The notes under the pieces are model-generated. The model saw nothing but the letters and a program-made list of their open reading frames with translations. It was not told the DNA's origin and did no database searches. Of a stretch of DNA of 64,000 bases, positions 49,580-58,359 are shown piece after piece (position 1 is the first letter of the stretch; each line of letters starts with the position of its first letter). Source of the stretch: Streptomyces sp. TBY4 (GTDB lineage: Bacteria > Actinomycetota > Actinomycetes > Streptomycetales > Streptomycetaceae); assembly GCF_024213195.1 (NCBI RefSeq), contig NZ_JANAVF010000022.1:62001-126000 (forward strand), in the 5' to 3' direction. The translations under genes and the position numbers were made by a program.

Positions 49580-49821
49580 GCGCCACCACCGCACTGACGT
49601 GGTTCAAGTCCAGCTACAGCGGCGACGAAGGCGGCCAGTGCCTGGAGGTGGCCGTCGCCTGGGCGAAGTCCACGTACAGCGACGACGTAGCCGCCGCCTG
49701 CGTAGAGGTCGCCACCTGCCCGGGAACCGTCCACGTCCGGGACTCGAAGGTCCCGCACGGACCGGTGCTGGACCTGACACCCACCGCCTGGGCCGCCCTT
49801 ACGGAGTGGACCGCTCGCTGA
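49576..49821 (+). CDS. DUF397 protein with duplicated N-terminal motif
   Basis: This 81-residue protein reads WFKSSYSGDEGGQCLEVAVA followed directly by WAKSTYSDDVAAACVEVATC, then VHVRDSK and LDLTPTAWAAL. A single WxKSxYS/CxEVA unit is normal, so the first half is duplicated. Such proteins are partners of the adjacent WhiJ-like regulator. It overlaps that gene by four bases (ATGA) and overlaps the convergent TetR gene by 23 bases. Confidence 0.9.
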   Translation: MSATTALTWFKSSYSGDEGGQCLEVAVAWAKSTYSDDVAAACVEVATCPGTVHVRDSKVPHGPVLDLTPTAWAALTEWTAR

Positions 49822-50557
49822 TCAGCGCGGCCAGGCCGTCCAGGATGCGGTCCAGGCCGAAGCGGAACTGGAAGTCCGGCTCGTCCGAGCCCGTGAACGC
49901 GTCGGACTCGATCAGGCGCGTCACCGCCGGGTGCGTGTCCGGGCCGGTCATCAGCCGCAGCGTGCGCAGGTACTGACCCAGTACCTGGTCCGGTGAGACG
50001 CCGGCCTTGATGATCGCGTCCATCATGTCCGCGGCCATCGTCGCCTCGTTGCGGACCAGGCCGCCGATGAGGATGATCGCCGAGATCTTCTCGCTCTCCC
50101 GCAGGGCCGTCCCGGCCATCGCCGCGAGCCCGCGTTCCATCCAGGCGAGCTGGTTCGGGCTGACCGGTGCCCCGGTGATGGGGATGCGCAGGATCCAGGA
50201 GTTGGCCATCAGCACGGTCCGCTGCGCGTACGCCCACTCCGCCAGCAGCTCCCGCCAGCCCGCGCCCCCGGCGGAATCCGGCGGGGTGCCTACTCCCGCG
50301 TCGGCCATGAGGATGTAGAGCTCTTCCTTCGCCGTGACGTACCGGTAGAGGGACATCGTCGAGACGCCCAGTTCCTTGGCCACCCGGCCCATGGAGACGG
50401 CGTCCATCCCCTCCCCCGCGGCGAGGGCGACCGCCGCGTCCACGATCCGCTGGAGGGTCAGGGTGGGGCGGGGGCCCTTGCCGGGGCGTTCGCGCAGGCC
50501 CCAGGCCATCTCCAGGCTCGCCGGGAGTCCGGTTTCCCCGTCGGGTTCCTTCGCCAT
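49799..50557 (-). CDS. TetR-family regulator
   Basis: This 252-residue protein has an HTH (LQRIVDAAVALAAGEGMDAVSMGRVAKELGVSTMSLYRYV in outline) and a TetR_C-like ligand domain (ILIGGLVRNEATMAADMMDAI). It is divergent from an ABC exporter gene pair and probably represses them, with the operator at 50598-50620. ATG 50557 has GGAGGAGG upstream. The ligand is likely a substrate of the exporter. Confidence 0.92.
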   Translation of the reverse strand: MAKEPDGETGLPASLEMAWGLRERPGKGPRPTLTLQRIVDAAVALAAGEGMDAVSMGRVAKELGVSTMSLYRYVTAKEELYILMADAGVGTPPDSAGGAGWRELLAEWAYAQRTVLMANSWILRIPITGAPVSPNQLAWMERGLAAMAGTALRESEKISAIILIGGLVRNEATMAADMMDAIIKAGVSPDQVLGQYLRTLRLMTGPDTHPAVTRLIESDAFTGSDEPDFQFRFGLDRILDGLAALISERSTP

Positions 50558-50597
50558 CGCCGCCTCCTCCCTGGTGACTCGTTGACCCACATCCTAG

Positions 50598-50620
50598 TTC
50601 TGTGTATTACTTACACAGAA
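50598..50620. promoter_or_regulatory. TetR operator candidate
   Basis: TTCTGTGTA (50598-50606) and TACACAGAA (50612-50620) are perfect 9-bp arms around TTACT. The site sits in the 100-base divergent region between the TetR gene and the ABC transporter genes. Confidence 0.75.
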
Positions 50621-50657
50621 GCGCGTAACCCATACGCAGAAGGGGGAGCAGCCCACG

Positions 50658-51614
50658 ATGACCACGACCACGACGACCACCACCACGGCCACGCGAAGCG
50701 ACCTCGGCATCCACGCCACCGCCCTGACGAAGTCCTACGGCGCCCTGCGCGTCCTCGACGGCATCGACCTCGCCGTCCCGCGCGGCAGCGTCCTCGCCCT
50801 CCTCGGCCCCAACGGTGCCGGGAAGACCACCACCGTCCGGATCCTCGCCACCCTCACCGAGCCCGACTCCGGCACCGCCCGCGTCGCGGGCCACGACACC
50901 GCCTCCGCGCGGGCCCTCGTACGCCGCTCCCTCAGCCTCACCGGGCAGTTCGCGGCCGTCGACGACCTCCAGACCGGCGCCGAGATGCTCCGCATGATGG
51001 GCCGGCTGCGCGGTCTCGGCCCGCGCGCCGCCCGGGCCCGGGCCGACGAGCTGCTGGAGCGGTTCGGGCTCGCCGAGGCGGGCGCGCGCACGGCGAAGAC
51101 GTACTCGGGCGGCATGCGGCGGCGCCTCGACCTCGCCGCGAGCCTGGTCTCGCGGCCGGAGGTGATCTTCCTGGACGAGCCGACGACCGGCCTGGACCCG
51201 CGCAGCCGCCAGGACCTGTGGGAACTCGTACGGGAACTGCGCGCCGACGGCACGACCGTGCTGCTCACCACCCAGTACCTGGAGGAGGCCGACCGGCTCG
51301 CCGACCGGGTGGCCGTGCTGGCCGAGGGGCGGATCGCCGCCGAGGGCACGCCCGCCGAGCTCAAGTCCCGGGTCGCCGGCCACCGCCTCGACCTGACCCT
51401 GACCGGCCGGGCGGCGTACGACGCGCTGACCCCGCGCGCGGTGCACCTCGTACCGGACGAGCTGACCCTCGGGCTGCCCACCGACGGCAGCGCCGCCCAC
51501 GTCCGCGCCCTGCTCGACGAACTCGACCCGGACCGCACCGCCGTCGCCCGCTTTGCGGTGCGCACCGCCACCCTCGACGACGTGTTCCTCACCCTGACGG
51601 GAGCCGCCCGATGA
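50658..51614 (+). CDS. ABC transporter ATPase, daunorubicin-resistance (DrrA) type
   Basis: This 318-residue protein has Walker A GPNGAGKTTT (about residues 50-59), signature YSGGMRRRLDLAASL, Walker B VIFLDEPTTGLDPRS and the DrrA C-terminal extension (FAVRTATLDDVFLTLTG). It powers export of drugs or lipids with the permease encoded next. The N-terminus holds a run of nine threonines (ACC/ACG repeats). The likely repressor is the divergent TetR protein. Confidence 0.93.
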   Translation: MTTTTTTTTTATRSDLGIHATALTKSYGALRVLDGIDLAVPRGSVLALLGPNGAGKTTTVRILATLTEPDSGTARVAGHDTASARALVRRSLSLTGQFAAVDDLQTGAEMLRMMGRLRGLGPRAARARADELLERFGLAEAGARTAKTYSGGMRRRLDLAASLVSRPEVIFLDEPTTGLDPRSRQDLWELVRELRADGTTVLLTTQYLEEADRLADRVAVLAEGRIAAEGTPAELKSRVAGHRLDLTLTGRAAYDALTPRAVHLVPDELTLGLPTDGSAAHVRALLDELDPDRTAVARFAVRTATLDDVFLTLTGAAR

Positions 51615-52372
51615 CCACGATGACCACGACCACCGCCGCGTTCTCGCTGGCCGGCCGCAGCCTGCGGATCAGCCGCCGCAGCCCCGACGCGCTGATCGCC
51701 GCGCTGATGCTCCCGGTCATGCTGATGCTGATCTTCGTCTACTTCTTCGGCGGCGCCATCGACACCGGGACCGAGTACGTGACGTACGTGGTCCCCGGCG
51801 CCATGCTCCTCTGCGCCGGCTTCGGCGCGGCCAGTACCGCCGTCAGCGTCGCGGACGACATGAAGAACGGGATCGTCGACCGTTTCCGCTCCCTGGACAT
51901 CGGCGGCGTCCCGATCCTGGCCGGGCACGTGGCGGCCTCCGTCCTGCGGAACCTGGTGTCCACCGCCCTGGTCCTCGCCGTCGCCCTCGCCATCGGCTTC
52001 CGGCCCCAGGCCGGGCCGCTCGCCTTCCTCGCGGCGGCCGGGCTGCTGTTCGCGTACATCACGGCGATCTCGTGGCTGGCCGCCGTCCTCGGCCTGCTGG
52101 CCAAGTCCCCGGAGGCCGCGGGCGGGTTCACCTTCCTGATGATGTTCCTGCCGTACCCGTCCAGCGCGTTCGTCCCCATCGCCACGATGCCCGGCTGGCT
52201 GCACGGCTTCGCGGAGAACCAGCCGCTGACCCCGGTGATCGAATCCCTGCGCGCACTGCTCCTGGCCCAGCCCGCGGGGAACTCCCCCTGGGTGGCCCTC
52301 ACCTGGTGCGCCGGCATCACGGCGGTGGCCGTCGCCCTGGCGGGCGTGCTGTTCCGCGGCCGGACCCGCTGA
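51611..52372 (+). CDS. ABC transporter permease, DrrB/ABC-2 type
   Basis: This 253-residue membrane protein has six helices and ABC-2 family sequence (RSLRISRRSPDALIAALMLPVMLMLIF, AAVLGLLAKSPEAAGGFTFLMMFLPYPSSAFVP in part). It pairs with the preceding ATPase; its ATG overlaps that gene's stop (ATGA). Like the ATPase it begins with a threonine-rich stretch (MTTMTTTTAAF). The exported compound is unknown. Confidence 0.92.
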   Translation: MTTMTTTTAAFSLAGRSLRISRRSPDALIAALMLPVMLMLIFVYFFGGAIDTGTEYVTYVVPGAMLLCAGFGAASTAVSVADDMKNGIVDRFRSLDIGGVPILAGHVAASVLRNLVSTALVLAVALAIGFRPQAGPLAFLAAAGLLFAYITAISWLAAVLGLLAKSPEAAGGFTFLMMFLPYPSSAFVPIATMPGWLHGFAENQPLTPVIESLRALLLAQPAGNSPWVALTWCAGITAVAVALAGVLFRGRTR

Positions 52373-52417
52373 CGAACTCCTGACGGAGCCCGCCGCGGGC
52401 CTGTGCGGCCTGCCCGC

Positions 52418-52690
52418 TCAGCGATTGAGCGGATAGGAATGCCGGCCCGTGGCTTCGTCGATCTCGCTGTGGGCCTTCTGCAGCATCTGGGACGCGATAT
52501 CCATCAGCGCCCGCGCACCGGCGATCTCTTCGCCGACCCTCAGCTGCTCCGGGTCGGAAGGGTGGCGCATGGCGTAGCCGTGCGCCCTGATCTCGGAGCC
52601 GTCGCCGAGTCTGACCAGGGCCGCCGCGCTGGTGCGGTGCCCCTCCTCGGTGAATTCGAGATCCACGTGCCACCCGACGAGCGTGGTCAT
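52418..52690 (-). CDS. DUF1876 small protein
   Basis: This 90-residue protein reads GWHVDLEFTEEGHRTSAAALVRLGDGSEIRAHGYAMRHP in outline, then VGEEIAGARALMDIASQMLQKA, as in the actinobacterial DUF1876 family with a double-stranded-RNA-binding-like fold. No function is known. The start has a GGAGGTG ribosome site just upstream (complement at about 52697-52703). It converges on the ABC permease gene. Confidence 0.85.
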   Translation of the reverse strand: MTTLVGWHVDLEFTEEGHRTSAAALVRLGDGSEIRAHGYAMRHPSDPEQLRVGEEIAGARALMDIASQMLQKAHSEIDEATGRHSYPLNR

Positions 52691-52786
52691 GGCGCATCAC
52701 CTCCAGGGTTCGGTACACCCTGCCTCCAGGGTGCGCCCGACCACGACCCGATGCGAATCGGTACGGCCGGCCCGAAGGGCCGCCGG

Positions 52787-53788
52787 CTACCGCTCCGCGC
52801 GCAGCAGCCGCGCGGCCTCCGTGGCCCAGTACGTCAGGATCGTGTCCGCACCCGCGCGCTTGATGCCGAGCAGGGTTTCCATGATCGCCCGCTCGCGCTC
52901 GATCCAGCCCTTCTCCGCCGCCGCCTCGACCATCGCGTACTCGCCGCTGATCTGGTACGCCGCCACCGGGACGTCCACCGCCTGCGCGACCCGGTAGAGG
53001 ATGTCCAGGTAGGGCCCGGCCGGCTTGACCATCACCATGTCGGCGCCCTCCTCCAGGTCGAGGGCGAGCTCGCGCAGCGACTCACGGGCGTTCGCCGGGT
53101 CCTGCTGGTAGGTCTTGCGGTCGCCGCGGAGCGAGGAACCGACGGCTTCGCGGAAGGGCCCGTAGAAGGCGGAGGAGTACTTCGCCGTGTACGCCAGGAT
53201 CGACACGTCCTCGTGCCCGGTCTCGTCCAGCGCGTCCCGGATGACGCCGACCTGGCCGTCCATCATCCCGCTCGGGCCGACCACGTGCGCGCCCGCGTCC
53301 GCCTGGACCTGCGCCATCTCGGCGTACCGCTCCAGGGTGGCGTCGTTGTCCACGCGCCCGTGCTCGTCGAGGACCCCGCAGTGACCGTGGTCGGTGAACT
53401 CGTCGAGGCACAGGTCGGACATGATGACCAGGTCGTCGCCGACCTCGGCCCGCACGTCGCGGAGCGCGACCTGCAGGATCCCGTCGGGCTCGGTGCCCGC
53501 CGTGCCCAGCGCGTCCTTGTTCTCGTCGGCCGGCACGCCGAAGAGCATGATCCCCGAGACCCCGGCCTCCACCGCCTCCACGGCGGCCTTCCGCAGCGTG
53601 TCCCGGGTGTGCTGGACCACGCCCGGCATCGCCGAGATCGCGACCGGCTCGCTGATGCCCTCCCGGACGAACGCCGGGAGGATCAGGTCCGAGGGGTGCA
53701 GCCGGTACTCCGCGACCATCCGCCGCATGGCCGGGGTGGTGCGGAGCCGGCGGGGCCGGGAGCCGGGGAAGGATCCGTACGCGCTCAT
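52787..53788 (-). CDS. hemB: Delta-aminolevulinic acid dehydratase (porphobilinogen synthase)
   Basis: This 333-residue enzyme condenses two 5-aminolevulinate molecules to porphobilinogen. Active-site lysines lie in AYTAKYSSAFYGPF and MVMVKPAGPYLD. The metal-site segment is SDLCLDEFTDHGHCG, with two of the three cysteines of zinc-type enzymes and Asp at the middle position, an intermediate form. The gene follows the rex-hemA-hemC-hemD operon on the same strand, after a terminator, so it may have its own promoter in 53789-53870. Confidence 0.96.
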   Translation of the reverse strand: MSAYGSFPGSRPRRLRTTPAMRRMVAEYRLHPSDLILPAFVREGISEPVAISAMPGVVQHTRDTLRKAAVEAVEAGVSGIMLFGVPADENKDALGTAGTEPDGILQVALRDVRAEVGDDLVIMSDLCLDEFTDHGHCGVLDEHGRVDNDATLERYAEMAQVQADAGAHVVGPSGMMDGQVGVIRDALDETGHEDVSILAYTAKYSSAFYGPFREAVGSSLRGDRKTYQQDPANARESLRELALDLEEGADMVMVKPAGPYLDILYRVAQAVDVPVAAYQISGEYAMVEAAAEKGWIERERAIMETLLGIKRAGADTILTYWATEAARLLRAER

Positions 53789-53874
53789 CTTCAGTCGCCT
53801 CTTCGAGCATCGACAGCAGTCGGGACAAGCCTAGGGCCGCCCGCCCCCGTCCACGGCACGGCCCCGCACACGCC

Positions 53875-53909
53875 ACAGGGCCCGGGTGCACACCGCACCC
53901 GGGCCCTGT
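53875..53909 (-). terminator. Terminator after hemD
   Basis: ACAGGGCCCGGGTGC (53875-53889) and 53895-53909 are exact complements with loop ACACC. It begins 25 bases after the hemD stop on the minus strand and separates hemB from the upstream operon. Confidence 0.82.
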
Positions 53910-53933
53910 CGCACAACACCTCTAAGCCGGACA

Positions 53934-55601
53934 TCACGTCGTACGGCGCCTGCGCGCCCCCGGCCGCCGCTCGCTCGGCCGGTACACGCTCTCCCCGGCC
54001 TCCTTCGCGGCCTCGCGGCGCGCCGCACCGTACTCCGCCAGGGCCTCCGCCAGCTTGCTGACGCTCGGCTCCGGCGACAGCACGTCGACCCGGAGCCCGT
54101 GCTCCTCGGCCGTCTTGGCCGTGGCCGGGCCGATGCACGCGATGACGGTGACGTTGTGCGGCTTGCCGGCGATGCCGACGAGGTTGCGCACGGTGGAGGA
54201 CGACGTGAAGAGAACGGCGTCGAAGCCGCCGCCCTTGATCGCCTCGCGCGTGTCCTGCGGCGGCGGCGAGGCGCGCACGGTCCGGTAGGCGGTGACGTCG
54301 TCGACCTCCCAGCCGAGCTCGATCAGCCCGGCGACCAGGGTCTCGGTGGCGATGTCGGCGCGCGGCAGGAAGACGCGGTCGATCGGGTCGAAGACCGGGT
54401 CGTACGGCGGCCAGTCCTCCAGCAGACCGGCGGCGGACTGCTCACCGCTGGGCACGAGGTCGGGCTTGACCCCGAACTCCACCAGCGCGGCGGCGGTCTG
54501 CTCGCCGACGGCGGCGACCTTGATCCCCGCGAAGGCACGGGCGTCGAGCCCGTACTCCTCGAACTTCTCGCGCACGGCCTTGACCGCGTTCACCGAGGTG
54601 AAGGCGATCCACTCGTAGCGCCCCGTCACGAGGCCCTTGACCGCCCGCTCCATCTGCTGCGGGGTGCGCGGCGGCTCCACGGCGATGGTCGGCACCTCGT
54701 GCGGCACGGCGCCGTACGAACGCAGCTGGTCGGAGAGCGAGGCTGCCTGCTCCTTGGTGCGCGGGACGAGCACGCGCCAGCCGAACAGCGGCTTCGACTC
54801 GAACCAGGACAGCTCCTCGCGGCGCGCGACGGCGCCGTGCTCCCCGACCACGGCTATGACGGGGCGGGCGCCCTCGGGCGAGGGGAGGATCTTGCCCTGC
54901 TTGAACACCTGCGCGATGGTCCCGAGGGTCGCGCTCCAGGTCCGCTGGCGGGTCGTCGTACCGGCCACGGTCACGGTGATCGGGGTGTCGGGCTTGCGCC
55001 CGGCGCCGATCAGCTCGGCCGCCGCCGCCGGGACGGTCTCCAGGGTCGCGGAGACGACGAGGACGCCGTCGCTGGCGCCCACCTCGCCCCAGCAGCGCGC
55101 GGAGGCGGTGCGCGCGTTCACGAAGCGCACGTCCGCACCCTGCCCGCCGGTCAGCGGAACACCGGCGTACGCGGGCACGCCGACGGCGGTCGCGACGCCG
55201 GGGACGACCTCGAAGGGGATGCCCCCGGTGGCGCAGGCGAGCATCTCCTCGGCCGCGTTCCCGTCGAGCCCGGGGTCCCCGGTGACGGCACGGACGACCC
55301 GCCTGCCGGAGCGCGCGGCCTCCATGACAAGATTGGCGGCATCCCGGATGACCGGGACTCCGGCGGCTGCTGACTTCTCGTCAGCAATCGTCAGCTGTGG
55401 CGTGTCCACCCCCGCGCGCGCATGCGTACGTACGACCTCGAGCACCTCGGGCTCCGCGATCAGTACGTCCGCGGCGGCCAGGGCCTCCACGGCGCGAAGC
55501 GTCAGCAGTCCCGGGTCGCCCGGGCCGGCACCGAGGAAGGTGACGTGCCCCTGGACCGCGACGGACGGAAACGCGGAGGTGGTTGGGCTTGTGGGGTTCA
55601 A
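53934..55601 (-). CDS. hemD: Fused uroporphyrinogen-III methyltransferase/synthase
   Basis: This 555-residue bifunctional protein has an N-terminal SAM-dependent uroporphyrinogen-III C-methyltransferase domain (VTFLGAGPGDPGLLTLRA, PLTGGQGADVRFV; residues about 18-255) and a C-terminal uroporphyrinogen-III synthase domain (WRVLVPRTKEQAASLS, ARFTSVNAV-like AFTSVNAVKAV, FTSSSTVRNLV). It makes uroporphyrinogen III and channels some toward siroheme and cobalamin. The start is TTG 55601, overlapping the hemC stop (TTGA), with GGGGGAG eight bases upstream. A basic tail (RRPGARRRRTT) ends it. Confidence 0.94.
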   Translation of the reverse strand: MNPTSPTTSAFPSVAVQGHVTFLGAGPGDPGLLTLRAVEALAAADVLIAEPEVLEVVRTHARAGVDTPQLTIADEKSAAAGVPVIRDAANLVMEAARSGRRVVRAVTGDPGLDGNAAEEMLACATGGIPFEVVPGVATAVGVPAYAGVPLTGGQGADVRFVNARTASARCWGEVGASDGVLVVSATLETVPAAAAELIGAGRKPDTPITVTVAGTTTRQRTWSATLGTIAQVFKQGKILPSPEGARPVIAVVGEHGAVARREELSWFESKPLFGWRVLVPRTKEQAASLSDQLRSYGAVPHEVPTIAVEPPRTPQQMERAVKGLVTGRYEWIAFTSVNAVKAVREKFEEYGLDARAFAGIKVAAVGEQTAAALVEFGVKPDLVPSGEQSAAGLLEDWPPYDPVFDPIDRVFLPRADIATETLVAGLIELGWEVDDVTAYRTVRASPPPQDTREAIKGGGFDAVLFTSSSTVRNLVGIAGKPHNVTVIACIGPATAKTAEEHGLRVDVLSPEPSVSKLAEALAEYGAARREAAKEAGESVYRPSERRPGARRRRTT

Positions 55602-56566
55602 AGCGACCGCTCCCCCATCAGACCGGCCGCGCCCTTGGCCAGCATCTCGTCCGCGAGTTCGCGGCCGAGCGCCATGGCCTCGTCGTACGACTGGGGCACG
55701 GGACCGGTGGTGGACAGCTGCACCAGCGTGGAACCGTCGAGGGTTCCCACGACTCCACGCAGGCGCATCTCATTGACAATCTGCCCGTCGGCCAGCAGGT
55801 CGGCGAGCGCACCCACGGGGGCGCTGCAGCCGGCCTCCAGGGCGCCGAGCAGGGCGCGTTCGGCGGTCACGGCGGCCCGGGTGTACGGGTCGTCGAGCTC
55901 GGCGAGCGCGGAGATCAGGTCCGTGTCGGACGCGAGGCACTCCACGGCCAGGGCACCCTGGCCGGGCGCGGGCAGCACGTGGTCGACGGAGATCAGGTCG
56001 GTGGCCTCGTCCCCGCGGCCGATCCGGTTGAGCCCGGCGGCGGCGAGTACGACCGCGTCGAGCTCACCGTCCCGCACGTACCCGATCCGGGTGTCGACGT
56101 TCCCGCGGATGGCGACGGTCTCGATGACCTTCCCCAGCGAGCGGGCGTACGCGTGCAGCTGCGACCGGCGCCGCGGCGAACCGGTGCCGACGCGGGCACC
56201 GTCGGGCAGCTGCTCGAAGGTCAGGCCGTCGCGAGCGACGAGCGCGTCGCGCGGGTCCTCGCGCGGCGGCATGGCCGCGATGACGAGGTCGTCGGGCTGC
56301 GTGGTGGGCAGGTCCTTCAGCGAGTGCACGGCGAAGTCGACCTCACCGCGTACGAGGGCCTCGCGCAGGGCGGTGACGAAGACGCCGGTGCCGCCGATCT
56401 GGGAGAGGCTCTCGCGGGACACGTCACCGTAGGTCGTGATCTCCACGAGCTCGACGGGCCGGCCGGTGATCGCCCGTACCGCCTCGGCGACATGCCCGGA
56501 CTGGGACATGGCCAGCTTGCTGCGCCGCGTGCCGAGCCTCAGCGGCTGGTCGAGACGTGGATTCAT
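55598..56566 (-). CDS. hemC: Hydroxymethylbilane synthase
   Basis: This 322-residue enzyme polymerises four porphobilinogens into hydroxymethylbilane. It has LRLGTRRSKLAMSQS at the start, the arginine-rich GTGSPRRRSQL, RGNVDTRIGYV, and the dipyrromethane-bearing cysteine in EAGCSAPVGAL (Cys247). It overlaps hemA by four bases (ATGA) and hemD at its stop (TTGA), so rex-hemA-hemC-hemD are translated as a chain. Confidence 0.97.
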   Translation of the reverse strand: MNPRLDQPLRLGTRRSKLAMSQSGHVAEAVRAITGRPVELVEITTYGDVSRESLSQIGGTGVFVTALREALVRGEVDFAVHSLKDLPTTQPDDLVIAAMPPREDPRDALVARDGLTFEQLPDGARVGTGSPRRRSQLHAYARSLGKVIETVAIRGNVDTRIGYVRDGELDAVVLAAAGLNRIGRGDEATDLISVDHVLPAPGQGALAVECLASDTDLISALAELDDPYTRAAVTAERALLGALEAGCSAPVGALADLLADGQIVNEMRLRGVVGTLDGSTLVQLSTTGPVPQSYDEAMALGRELADEMLAKGAAGLMGERSL

Positions 56567-58359
56567 GATGCCCGTCCTGAGTCGTGGTTCTTGTCAGCCT
56601 CGTCGGCCCGGCTGACGGAGGCCACCGTCTGCGGGTCGAGATCGAAGAGTTCGCGCAGCGCCTCGGCGTACCCGGCGCCGCCGGGCTCGCTCGCGAGCTG
56701 CTTGACGCGCACGGTCGGCGCGTGGAGGAGCTTGTCGACGACACGCCGAACGGTCTGAGTGACCTCAGCCCGCTGCCGCTCATCAAGGTCAGGAACTCGC
56801 CCGTCGAGCCGTGCCACTTCCATGGCGACGACCTCGGCGGCCATGGCGCGCAGGGCGACCACGGTCGGCGTGATGTGCGCGGCCCGCTGGGCGGCCCCGA
56901 ACGCGGCCACCTCCGCGGCCACTATCGCGCGCACGGCGTCCACATCGGCAGCCATGGGCGCATCGGCGGAAGCTTCGGCCAGCGATTCAATATCAACCAG
57001 CCGCACCCCCGGAATCCGGTGCACGGCGGCATCAATGTCGCGCGGCATGGCGAGATCCAGCAGCGCGAGCCGCACGGGCTGCGCGTCGGCCTGCGTACGG
57101 GCCTTGCGCGGCTGCTGCTGCCGCTGCGCGGCGGCCTCGCCCTGATCGGCCCAGGCCCCGTGCAGCTCCAGCGACCCGGCATCCACCCCGGCCAGCGCGG
57201 CCCGCCCATCGGCGGTCCGCCCCGGATCGGAAGCCAGCGCGTCGAGCCCCACGGGACACCCGTCCCGCTCCTCGACGACCACCTTGCTCCGCACGGCCCC
57301 GGCATCGGCAATCCGCCGCCCGTCGGCCGCCAGCACGGCAAGCCGCGCAACGAGCTCGGCGTCGACGAAATCCAGCCCCGCCGCGACCTGACGCGCAGCG
57401 CCGGGCTCAGCCGAATCCAGCCCCGCCGGCGTTTGAGGCGCGGGGTCTGGGGCGGAGCCCCAGGGGGTCCGGGCGGAGCCCGGGGAACGGTGGAAGGGCG
57501 GGTAGGGGACAGCCCCCGCAGGGCCCCCCTCCACGGCCGCAGCCACGTCGTCCCCGGTCAGCACCAAGCCAGTGGCCCCCGTGCACGACACGACGACATC
57601 CACCCGAGCCAGCTCATCCGCGACACCGGACATCGCAATGGCCGAGGCCGCAACCCCGGTGCCCGAGGCAACCAGAATCTCGGCCAACCGCTCCGCCCGC
57701 TCGGCGGTCCGGTTCGCCACGACAACCTCGGCAACCCCGACCCGCGCAAGCGTCGCCGCCGCCAGCGAGGACATCGACCCGGCCCCGATGACGAGCGCCC
57801 GCTTCCCCGCGGCCCACTCCTCCACGGGAACGTGCACCGCGAGCTGCTCCAGCCCGAAGGTCACCAGCGATTGCCCCGCCCGGTCGATCCCGGTCTCGGA
57901 GTGCGCCCGCTTGCCGACCCTCAGCGCCTGCTGAAACAGATCGTTGATCAACCGCCCCGCGGTGTGGAGCTCCTGCCCCAGCGCCAGCGCGTCCTTGATC
58001 TGCCCGAGGATCTGCCCCTCACCGACGACCATCGAGTCCAGCCCGCACGCCACCGAAAAGAGATGGTGAACGGCCCGGTCCTCGTAGTGCACGTACAGAT
58101 AAGGAGTGAGCTCCTCCAGCGCGACACCACTGTGCTGCGCCAGCAGCGTCGACAGTTCGGCGACGCCCGCGTGGAACTTGTCCACGTCCGCGTACAGCTC
58201 GATCCGGTTGCAGGTGGCGAGCACCGCCGCCTCCGCCGCCGGCTCCGCGGCGAGCGTGTCGTGCAGCAGCTTGACCTTGGCATCGGCGGCCAGCGAGGCA
58301 CGCTCCAGCACGCTGACGGGCGCACTGCGATGGCTCAGCCCTACGACGAGCAGACTCAT
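56563..58359 (-). CDS. hemA: Glutamyl-tRNA reductase with in-frame repeat insertion
   Basis: This 598-residue enzyme reduces Glu-tRNA to glutamate-1-semialdehyde with NADPH, the first step of heme synthesis. The catalytic Cys50 lies in LATCNRIELY; GEGQILGQIKDA, IGAGSMSSLAA (NADPH domain), ANRTAERAERLA and LLDLAMPRDID are family motifs. Between VVVSCTGATG (near residue 262) and LALLDLAMP (near residue 435) lies an extra low-complexity stretch; residues about 284-315 (HRSPGSARTPWGSAPDPAPQ and on) are encoded by the dispersed repeat at 57414-57510. The frame stays open and the gene appears functional. It overlaps rex (ATGA). Confidence 0.95.
   Translation of the reverse strand: MSLLVVGLSHRSAPVSVLERASLAADAKVKLLHDTLAAEPAAEAAVLATCNRIELYADVDKFHAGVAELSTLLAQHSGVALEELTPYLYVHYEDRAVHHLFSVACGLDSMVVGEGQILGQIKDALALGQELHTAGRLINDLFQQALRVGKRAHSETGIDRAGQSLVTFGLEQLAVHVPVEEWAAGKRALVIGAGSMSSLAAATLARVGVAEVVVANRTAERAERLAEILVASGTGVAASAIAMSGVADELARVDVVVSCTGATGLVLTGDDVAAAVEGGPAGAVPYPPFHRSPGSARTPWGSAPDPAPQTPAGLDSAEPGAARQVAAGLDFVDAELVARLAVLAADGRRIADAGAVRSKVVVEERDGCPVGLDALASDPGRTADGRAALAGVDAGSLELHGAWADQGEAAAQRQQQPRKARTQADAQPVRLALLDLAMPRDIDAAVHRIPGVRLVDIESLAEASADAPMAADVDAVRAIVAAEVAAFGAAQRAAHITPTVVALRAMAAEVVAMEVARLDGRVPDLDERQRAEVTQTVRRVVDKLLHAPTVRVKQLASEPGGAGYAEALRELFDLDPQTVASVSRADEADKNHDSGRAS
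57414..57510. repeat. Dispersed GC-rich repeat, copy B (inside hemA)
   Basis: The plus strand starts AATCCAGCCCCGCCGGCG, then TTTGAGGCGCGGGGTC, hairpin GGGGCGGAGCCCC, an extra unit GGGGGTCCGGGCGGAGCCC, and GGGAACGG..GAAGGGCGGGTAGGGGAC. It matches copy A (28036-28107) nearly base for base over shared parts. On the hemA strand it is read as YPPFHRSPGSARTPWGSAPD and on to PAPQTPAGLDS without a stop. Confidence 0.85.

Noticed and set aside
56563..58359. hemA as a pseudogene
   Set aside because: Despite the inserted repeat, the frame is intact from start to stop with all catalytic motifs, and it remains coupled to rex and hemC.
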